From positions 1-25,064 of the forward strand of contig JAACMV010000029.1 in NCBI GenBank assembly GCA_010909725.1: a stretch of 25,064 nucleotides of DNA, read 5' to 3'. Numbering within the stretch: position 1 is the first letter of the stretch; the number at the start of each line of letters is the position of its first letter. A program made the position numbers and the translations under genes. Positions 10,468 to 17,525 of this stretch are shown here, one piece after another. The notes under the pieces were generated by a model, which was not told the DNA's origin, ran no database searches, and worked only from the letters and a program-made list of their open reading frames with translations. The DNA is from Picochlorum sp. 'celeri'. Lineage: Eukaryota; Chlorophyta; Trebouxiophyceae.

Positions 10468-12998
10468 TCATCGATTCCGATCGGGATCTGTGTCTTGATT
10501 TCAAATTTCGTACATCAATTGGAGGATTCGTTCGGGGGCGTCTCTGGACCGACCAGCCTCATGCGAGATGGGATGGTGCAGCTCATGTGTTTGAACGTAT
10601 GGTTTGATGCGAATACTTCAAATTTGGACATACACAGATGGTTCCAAACATACCGAGTGTTTGCTTGTGGACTTGAACATGATACAGGGCAGTTTGAAGA
10701 CATATGTTGGTCGTTGCCGACGGAAGAGGTGCTCTAAATGCGTGGCAGATGTGTTGACCAACAGAGAGCTGTAGCCAGCTCTCTGTAGAAGTTCGAGTGT
10801 GCACCGATATTGAAGGCAAAGCCATGTCCCTAGTCCCTAGGTAGTTACAGAAAACTATAAAATCATGATGGATCAAATATATGGTCTATGTGATTCAACG
10901 TCCCCAAGGCAATTAACAATGCAATTTGTTTGCTGTGTGTTGGGCAGGAGGCTTGTATCAGCTGTCCTGTGGAGCATTCATCACTATTCTCTTGCTCTTA
11001 AGCGCCTTTAATTCCTTTCATCATACTATATATGATTCCTCAGTCATTTGATCGGTGTTATCTTCTTCGTATATCAGCGTTTGGTCGCAGTATCCCTGAT
11101 ACATCCTTTTGGGTACCTGAGAGTTGCTCACTTCCAGTCATACCTTTCCTTGCAATGTTTGGTGTGCATCAATCCGGTATCCTTCGCTTCTAGATAATGT
11201 TCTATTGTTTCTTAGAGGCGAATCGCTTGGCGCTTTGGTCGCTGTGTGATTGATTACAATCTTCTTGCCTTCTATTTCCCACTGTATGGATGTATGTCCT
11301 TCCAACCCATACCTTCCTTTTGTTTCGGCAGATCTTCGTGATTCTCTCCATCCTTTTGTTGTATCTCATATAGGATCGAAGCAAGGATGCTATGAATGGG
11401 GTCACAATGACTATCTCACCTGGAAAACTCGCTTGGCTATCAATCCTTGGTGGGTACAAAAAAATTAGACCCAGATCCACAATTGTTAGCAGGTCTCAGT
11501 TTCCTTCTCCCCATCAGATTCCACACTCAATAAACTCAGCCATGGAAATGAGTCCCAACGGAAGCAATATTGATGGTATCAATATGCTAGAAAGTTGCAT
11601 CCCGTGAGAAAGGGCACAGGTAGATTCTTGATGCTCTACCGTTGAGACGGAAACCTTCATCTGATGGTCCCTGCTGAATAATTCAGATTTGGCCACTCTT
11701 TTGGACGGTGTTGATTCATTCTCTGCATGCTAAATGCACTCATGAACCGACTTTTTCATCTAAAACCATGAAAATATTTGTTTTTGAAACAGTTGGGCCA
11801 GTCAAAAAAGACATCTGTTCTGGAGGAATACATGTATAACTTTGTGGTCTAATGCAATTCCCCCGAATTTGATCATACGTGCCGGGCTCAAAGGATCCGG
11901 GCTGCCTGATTCTGGTCTTGGAGGTCGATGAGTAAAATATCGGGACATATATTGGTCGCGGCGGACGGAGGATATGCTCTGAATGCAGAGCAGGGCAGTT
12001 GGGTGTTGACAGGACAGCACCCTTTCATGCACCTCATGAGAATCAGTGCCATGTCAGTAACCATTTGCTTTTTGAGGAGTAAACTGATCACTTTAAGCAT
12101 GAGCAATTATCGAATCTTCTCTCATCTCTTTAGAGGTTCATGAAATGCTCTTAGGTGCTCTCTGATGTTCTTAGAGTTTTGTCAGGTGTTTTCAGATGAT
12201 CCTGGATGTTCTTAGAGCTTCATCAAATGCTCCCAGATGTCGATCACATGTTCTCTGATGATCTTAAATATTTGTTGAATGTCCATGAAATATTGATCTG
12301 ATGTTCTCAGAGATTCTGAGAGGGTCTTGTTCATTAAATCTTGTTTCATCTTCTTTGCTTTACTGCTGTAAGTAGGAAGGAAGATCTCCTACTTAATATA
12401 TCTAATTAAGACCTGATTATAGATTTAAGTAGAATAATATATCGTGATCTTCATGGATACGTTCAGATGATAAGAGATGCTCTAGATCTCTAGGATGGAC
12501 CCGTGGGAGATCCGAGGGGGTCCATCACAACTGCTGTTTCCGTAATAAGTTGGGGGCACTCTGGGGAGTGGGTCGATCGAGAGTATCGGCCGGCCCACCG
12601 AGGGCCGCGACAGATGGAGAAGATCGGTTTCGGAGGTGTCGGCAACCCGCCTTTGCGGCGCTGGGCCGCCCAGCAGGAACGCCCGTTGCCGCCCGGACCG
12701 TAGCCCAGCCCAGTTTTTTTGAAATATCTTTTCGTCGGGGGCCGAGCGAGGAAATTTCGGGGCCTGGCGAGGGCGCGATTTTCGGCCCATTTCCGGAAAT
12801 CGCGCACATCGGCGGACACCGCCCCCCGCACCCGGCACCTCCGCCGGCGAGAAATGCAAAATCCCACAGTCATAGAGCGTGTTATTCGATCGGGAGGCTC
12901 GTTTCCGCTCGATCGGTCTCGTGCCGGACGCCCCGATTTAAAGAAAATCCCGATTTTTTTATGGTTACAGCTGTAATCCTTAATCTACGCATCGCAAA
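10468..12998 (+). repeat. Repeat unit 3 (2531 bp)
   Basis: Its first ~50 bp are rearranged: about 25 bp present in units 1 and 2 are missing before GTGTCTTGATTTCAAATTTC. From 10859 to 12997 it matches unit 2 exactly where compared. It ends with the array-terminal ATCGCAA, directly followed by the TA at the left end of the Fanzor element. Confidence 0.88.
12370..12529. mobile_element. 160-bp MITE-like insertion, unit 3 copy
   Basis: Identical to the unit 2 insertion, with the same ACTGCTGT flanks (12362-12369 and 12530-12537). Identity of site and sequence shows one insertion followed by duplication or homogenisation of the unit, not two insertions. Confidence 0.72.
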
Positions 12999-13000
12999 TA

Positions 13001-13024
13001 CCGTAAAAATTTTAAATTTCGTTT
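13001..13024 (+). repeat. Left terminal inverted repeat of the Fanzor element
   Basis: Begins CCGTAAAAATTTTAAATTTC and pairs with the right end in inverted orientation, with three mismatches over 24 bp. A further inner match, GGAATGT (13031-13037), mirrors ACATTCC at 15530-15536, so the repeat probably extends to about 37 bp. Confidence 0.82.
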
Positions 13025-13132
13025 AATTAAGGAATGTAACATCTAGTCCATTTGACTCTGGTCAATCCGAATCTTCTAGAACCTTGGATTGGTATGAAGT
13101 CGAGCCGCCATCGCCAACCGTGTCATTTCAAA

Positions 13133-15446
13133 ATGAAAAAAAAGAGAAAGGTGTCCGCCACACCATCGAAAAAGGTGAAGAAAAAGAAGTTTACTCGATT
13201 GGATGTGGCTATAAAGAAGGATAAAGACCGTTTTTTTCAATAAGACAGTCGTCAAGTGCACTTTGCAGCCTTTTTGTAAGTTCAAAGTGGTTCAACGCGA
13301 AATTGAAGAATGTGTATTCTATCTGAGTAGACTACAGATTCATGTGCATCATGTCATGCATCTATTGTTATTGAGGAACGGTGGGGCATTTAGAGACCAC
13401 AAAGATGAAACTCTCTACGAACTCTACAACAAAATCTACAGACACCTTGCTAATCATTTGCAACAAAAGAAGGAGAGAAAGGATGTTGATACCAACTTGC
13501 GCGACTTGTGCAAGGAATATTGTGAGGAGACTGGGTTAAAAACAGATTGGCCACAGGGTTGTCTCTCTTCTTGGAGAGGCAAAACAATGGAGCAGATGGC
13601 CCAGCAGTCATCTGTTATGCATACCACGCATTTGGAAACCAATCTTAATGTATATGCATTACGGTATCTGAGATATTTGCTATTTCGAGACGACACGGAC
13701 TTTGACCAAATCAAAAATTTGTCAAAGAAGAAGTTTGGACAAGTATTTTCTGCAATCACACAGGCATTCTGGGAGAGGACGAAAGTCAGTGATATTGTTG
13801 AACGTAGACCATCATTGACAGAATTTGCGTCTGATGTGTCAGTATGGGATGAAGCACAGAGAGCCTTGGATATCATTTGCTCGTTGGTGCCAAAGACGAC
13901 AACTCTTTCTGAGAAATCCAGAATTTGCTTCTTCATTTTGGGTCACTTGGAGCCATTCGTGGAATCACTGCAACAGAGGTTCAGAAACGGAGAGTTTGAA
14001 GGGAAGAAGAGTATACTTGGAAGACAGAAATGGACATTTTGTCTGTGTCCACAGATGGCCTGGAAACCAAAGCATATCCATATCTCCAGCACAGCAGTGA
14101 AGACTATGGTTGAGCAACTCGCAAAGAAATATCCATATATCAGAAAGATAGTAGATGACTGTCCAGCACTGGATGACTATACAAATAAGTATTATTATTG
14201 GAAATCGATATTCAACATGAAGCGAGTATTGAAAAAAAAGCACATGAAGGACCAAACGAAACTCAGATTCGGATGCTCTATATGCACTGATGGCGTCTCT
14301 GTTTCTGCTGTTATAGACACTGTGAAGTCGGATCTGGAATGCAAGATAATCCATCTGCAGGATGATATGAATTACGTCAAAGCAAAGTTGTGGGCCACCT
14401 ATAGTGGGATGTTTGCAACCAACATTATTGCAAAAAAGATCAGATATGACCCTTTGCGTATTCTCCTTGGTGACATTTCCACCATACATTATGTTCTACT
14501 GAAGCCATTGTTGCATACATTAAAGTCACAAAAGGACGTTCTACAGAAACGAAAGGCTAAAAACAAAGACAAGACAGTCATCACAGAAAGGATCAAAAGG
14601 TTGGCTGGCATACGCAAAGATGACCATGGTATATATCACACAGATTGTATCATTGTCGGTTTGGACCCAGGTAAAAAGTCAGCGGCCACGTGGGTTTTTC
14701 ATGATTCGGAAAAGCAAAAGATCCATGCAAAGTGGAATGCAGAAAATGGTCGTCATACAGAGGTGGAAGACAGATATAAAAGTGATTCTCTGGGGTCAGG
14801 AGAATGGATCTTCTTATCTAGTCAGAAACAGTATACAGCCAAAATAAAGAAAAGGATGTCTGAATACTGTCCTGCATGGGTGTCTGTGCCAACATACAAG
14901 ACAGTAGATCTTGAGAAAATTTTTGAGAGTTACAGATTCCAAGTTTCTATGTGGCCCCAACTGCAACAAGCCTTCTTCGATGACAAAAAATGGTATCAGA
15001 AACAGAAGATGAGGAAATTTTGCAAGGAAAAGTCGGCCATGGAGGATGTGGTTGCTCGAATCTGTGGAACAAGAAACAAAGAGGCACAGAAGAGAGTCAT
15101 CGTGGCGTATGGTGATGGTGATAATAACGGCACAATGAGGGGCACTGCTCCTATCATGAGCACAAAACTGTTCAACAAGGTATCGGAATGTGCCACAGTT
15201 GTGTTGGTTAATGAATTCAATACGTCCAAACTCTGTTCTTGCTGTCATGAGGCAATGGAACAGTACAACAAACAATTCAGGATGAAACGTTGTCACAACA
15301 ATGAATGCATTCGAAATGTTTGGGACCGTGATGTCAATGCCAGTATCAATATCAAAGACTTGTTTTTGGAAAAGTGTCACAATGGATCTCGAATCAAGGC
15401 TTTCAAGAGGACGAGGAAAAGGCAAAGGACATCAACACGGCAATGA
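13133..15446 (+). CDS. Fanzor (eukaryotic TnpB/OrfB-like RNA-guided endonuclease), one frameshift near the 5' end
   Basis: Eukaryotic homologue of transposon TnpB, an RNA-guided DNA nuclease with a split RuvC domain. The RuvC residues are present: Asp (codon 14664) in VGLDPGKKSAATW, Glu (15213) in VNEFNTSKLC and Asp (15330) in WDRDVNASINI. Between them lies the zinc ribbon with Cys codons at 15234, 15243, 15291 and 15306 (CxxC...Cx4C). NEFNTSKLCSCC is a Fanzor-type signature. The main open frame covers 13215-15446 but has no early ATG. The frame upstream, starting at ATG 13133 (or 13094), encodes a very basic peptide opening MKKKRKV, a classical nuclear-localisation motif. It joins the main frame only if the 7-T run at 13231-13237 had six T. 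Joined, the protein would be about 770 residues. No introns are seen. The C-terminus is Arg/Lys-rich. Catalytic residues look intact. Confidence 0.92.
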
Positions 15447-15567
15447 ATTCGGCATGTAAGTCGGCTGCTTTTTGCAGACGCTATGCTTCAAGATACAGCA
15501 GAGAGAACGATGGAACTTCCAAGTTTGGAACATTCCGTCCGACAAACGAAATTAAAAAATTTTACTG
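15447..15567 (+). ncRNA. Candidate guide-RNA (fRNA/omega-RNA) scaffold region
   Basis: In TnpB and characterised Fanzor systems the guide RNA derives from the sequence between the 3' end of the nuclease gene and the element's right end, with the guide taken from flanking DNA. This 121-bp interval occupies that position and contains small hairpins, for example CTGC-TTTTT-GCAG near 15463-15475. The placement is inference from family knowledge; nothing here proves transcription or processing. If correct, the guide of this copy would begin at 15568. Confidence 0.35.
15544..15567 (-). repeat. Right terminal inverted repeat of the Fanzor element
   Basis: Read on the minus strand it begins CAGTAAAATTTTTTAATTTC. 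It lies 97 bp after the Fanzor stop codon. The terminal CTG followed by the flanking TAA also makes a plus-strand TGTAA (15566-15570), which could serve as the polyadenylation signal of the Fanzor transcript. Confidence 0.82.
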
Positions 15568-15569
15568 TA

Positions 15570-15645
15570 ATTTATGGCTACTTATTATGATTAATATTAT
15601 GATTAGATTTATTATTTATTATGATTAGATTATGATATTGTGATT
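15570..15645 (+). repeat. AT-rich TTATGATTAGATT simple repeat next to the cpSRP43 stop codon
   Basis: Degenerate iterations of ATTATGATTAGATT/ATTATT fill the space between the Fanzor right end and the cpSRP43 stop codon; the last TTA of the repeat forms part of that stop. It must lie in the cpSRP43 3' UTR and may hold its polyadenylation site. Confidence 0.7.
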
Positions 15646-16762
15646 AGATTTTGACACCTGGAGGCAGAGCACCGTTGTTCTCAAACATGTAGATGAGATC
15701 TTGGGAGACATGTTCCTCTGGCTCCCAGGTGTCCTCTGATCCATCCATCCATCTCACCAAATACGCACGAGAGTCTCCCTTATTTCGGACATCGAGAATC
15801 TTCTCAGCTTTCGCGTACTCCAGGTTATCTTGGTAATCGGATACGACCTCTTCCGACATGTACTTCTCGTGGACCCACACAGGTTCATCTTCATCGGGAA
15901 ATTTCACCAAGTACTCCTTGGCTCCATCGCCATTTTCTATCTCTCTACTCTCCATTACGGCGTCTGGAAGCACATCTTCGAACAAATTATCCACCAATAC
16001 TTTCAGTACCTCTTCTAGAGCAATTCTACGAGCCGCAGTCGCTGGATTATCCGGGGGCAGAGCTGCTCTCAGGCTTTCGACAAGTTCCAAGGGAGACCTG
16101 CCCTGCAAATCCTGCTGCTCTGGATCTGCATTCCCTTCTATCAAAGCGTATATTGTCGATGTATGAAGATATCCTGCGGCCATGTGCAGAGGAGTGTACC
16201 CTTCTTTATCTCCCAGGTCCACCTCGGCCCCCTCTCTGATGAGACGCCGCACCAGGTCAGCTTTCCCAAGAGCAGCCGCAAAATGGAGAGCACTGCGCCT
16301 GTCCTCATTCAGGGTTCGTGACAAAACAGCGCCTCCGCCGTCGAGCATCTCGCTCATCACAGCTTCGTCTCCCTTTTTGACAGCGTTCCACCATTTGGAT
16401 TCAAAATCTCTCAGCAAATTGTCCGCGAGGTTTGTGACGGGCTCCCATGTATCTGGCGACCCATCCTTCCACTCTACCAAGTACTCCACCATTGGACGAA
16501 CCTTTTTCTCCTCGTCCTCGGCGCTGCGCGGTTTCATTCGAATGCCTTTCAGATTCTTGACCTCGACAATTTCCTCAGTCGCAGCTTGGATCATCAACCT
16601 AGCTTGGGCTTTGCACGCTCGGGGAGTCGTCTGGAAGACAAACAGGGCCCGTCTTGCACCAGTGTCGTGCAGCACCTGCCTTGTCCTACGGATTCCAGGT
16701 CGAGGAGCGGTCCTGGTATGAGGACCAATCGCAATAATGAAATTTCTGTTTATGATTTCCAT
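15644..16762 (-). CDS. CAO: Chloroplast signal recognition particle 43 kDa subunit (cpSRP43)
   Basis: Plastid stromal chaperone that binds the L18 motif of light-harvesting chlorophyll proteins and, with cpSRP54, delivers them to Alb3 in the thylakoid. Single-exon, 372 residues. An N-terminal ~60 residues rich in Arg, Thr and Ala look like a transit peptide. They are followed by chromodomain 1 (about 64-118, YLVEWKDGSPDTWEP), ankyrin repeats (about 122-230, including TPLHMAAGYLHTSTIYALIEGNAD), chromodomain 2 (about 264-312) and chromodomain 3 (about 317-362, YLVRWMDGSEDTWEPEEHV). This CD1-Ank-CD2-CD3 order is unique to cpSRP43. It is the strongest evidence for a green-lineage plastid. It is divergent from the zinc-finger gene and lies 77 bp from the Fanzor element at its 3' end. 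The symbol follows the Arabidopsis CAO locus. Confidence 0.95.
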   Translation of the reverse strand: MEIINRNFIIAIGPHTRTAPRPGIRRTRQVLHDTGARRALFVFQTTPRACKAQARLMIQAATEEIVEVKNLKGIRMKPRSAEDEEKKVRPMVEYLVEWKDGSPDTWEPVTNLADNLLRDFESKWWNAVKKGDEAVMSEMLDGGGAVLSRTLNEDRRSALHFAAALGKADLVRRLIREGAEVDLGDKEGYTPLHMAAGYLHTSTIYALIEGNADPEQQDLQGRSPLELVESLRAALPPDNPATAARRIALEEVLKVLVDNLFEDVLPDAVMESREIENGDGAKEYLVKFPDEDEPVWVHEKYMSEEVVSDYQDNLEYAKAEKILDVRNKGDSRAYLVRWMDGSEDTWEPEEHVSQDLIYMFENNGALPPGVKI

Positions 16763-17210
16763 GTCTTACTCGTCCACGGCGGTCGGAACGGCCGATTGCG
16801 GAGCAATCGTCTAAGCGTGAATTCCCGAGTGCTTCTTCGGACCACGTCACGCCGTCAACCAGCTGATGAAGATCAGTCAAATTCGTTTATAATATTCTCT
16901 TTCGAATGCACCCAGCGGTTCTGCCCTCATCTACGAGAGGAATTTGGAAGAGTCCAATCCAGATAGAATCCATAATTTCCATAATTTGACGTTTTAAATA
17001 CAATATTATCGTTCCTATCGTTCCCATCGTTGATGGGAATGAACATGTCCGTATGTCAGTCGCCGAAAAAACTTGTATGAGTCCACATTTGTTACTATGT
17101 AGAACATTCATCAGGACATATTTGAGCGATAATTATTGTACATCCACAAGACCTTGTGATCCCGGGATTGGACACCATTTCCACCACTGCTCCTGGTGCA
17201 TGAGCCAAGC
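16763..17210. promoter_or_regulatory. Divergent intergenic region between cpSRP43 and the zinc-finger gene
   Basis: This 448-bp stretch lies between two divergent start codons and so must contain both promoters. It has no convincing open frame. An AT-rich part (about 16960-17040) contains short near-repeats of ATCGTTCC(T/C) at 17008-17031. No TATA box or known operator can be assigned with confidence. Confidence 0.45.
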
Positions 17211-17525
17211 ATGGGGAAAGCAAAACCAGCAAAGCATACCGCAGCTGAGCTGAAAGCAAAGGCATTTAATGCAACTGTGAATAGAGGAGGCGGCTCAGCG
17301 GGATTGCAGGACAGAAAGGGGGGGAAAGTCGGGCACAGCAAGTTCAAATGTCCCGTCTGCAACCTCCAAATGCCGTCGATGAAAACCGTGCAGGAGCACC
17401 ATGAGAATAAGCATCCAAAATTACCCTGGGAACCTGAGAAAGTTCAGAATGTGCACGAGCTATCTGGTGGTGTGACCACCCAAGGCGTGGCAGTTGTCGG
17501 AGGACTCAAGAAGAAGAAAAAGTAG
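17211..17525 (+). CDS. Small C2H2 zinc-finger / SERF-like protein
   Basis: A 104-residue basic protein starting MGKAKPAKHTAAELKAKA. It has one C2H2-type finger (FKCPVCNLQM...QEHHENKHP; CxxC, 12 residues, then His pairs) and a Lys-rich tail (LKKKKK). It resembles the small plant and fungal proteins that pair a 4F5/SERF-like N-terminus with a zf-met/C2H2 finger, whose function is poorly known. An ATG at 17196 would add five residues; the 17211 start is chosen because MGKAKP matches the family's usual beginning. The last 20 bp overlap the end of ATG9 on the other strand. A TGTAA lies 78 nt past the stop (17603-17607), inside the ATG9 coding region. Confidence 0.75.
   Translation: MGKAKPAKHTAAELKAKAFNATVNRGGGSAGLQDRKGGKVGHSKFKCPVCNLQMPSMKTVQEHHENKHPKLPWEPEKVQNVHELSGGVTTQGVAVVGGLKKKKK

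Larger units (their letters stand above)
5136..12998 (+). repeat. Head-to-tail array of three ~2.5-2.8 kb repeat units
   Basis: Three direct copies of one long sequence fill this stretch, starting near CATTCCCGCGATGCTG and ending with TAATCTACGCATCGCAA. Each copy holds a ~2 kb AT-moderate part, a 31-bp degenerate minisatellite, then a ~450-bp GC-rich block. Many overlapping open frames exist, but none is conserved intact between unit 1 and units 2/3 and none resembles a known protein, so I call no gene here. Unit 1 differs from the others by many substitutions and small indels, while units 2 and 3 are nearly identical. The array separates the UCH37 promoter from the Fanzor element. Confidence 0.9.
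13001..15567 (+). mobile_element. Fanzor-carrying transposon with terminal inverted repeats and TA flanks
   Basis: A 2567-bp element bounded by imperfect terminal inverted repeats (13001-13024 and 15544-15567, 21 of 24 positions matching) and flanked on both sides by TA (12999-13000 and 15568-15569). The only recognisable gene is the Fanzor protein; there is no DDE transposase. CAGT-type ends with TA duplication are the signature of Tc1/mariner elements, and Fanzor genes are known to ride in several eukaryotic transposon types including these. The element is inserted between the last array unit and the 3' end of cpSRP43. Confidence 0.82.

Noticed and set aside
15456..15477. 22-nt GTAAGT...TTTTTGCAG resembling a micro-intron after the Fanzor stop
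   Set aside because: Far shorter than every other intron here and outside the coding region; a small hairpin in the 3' region is the simpler reading.
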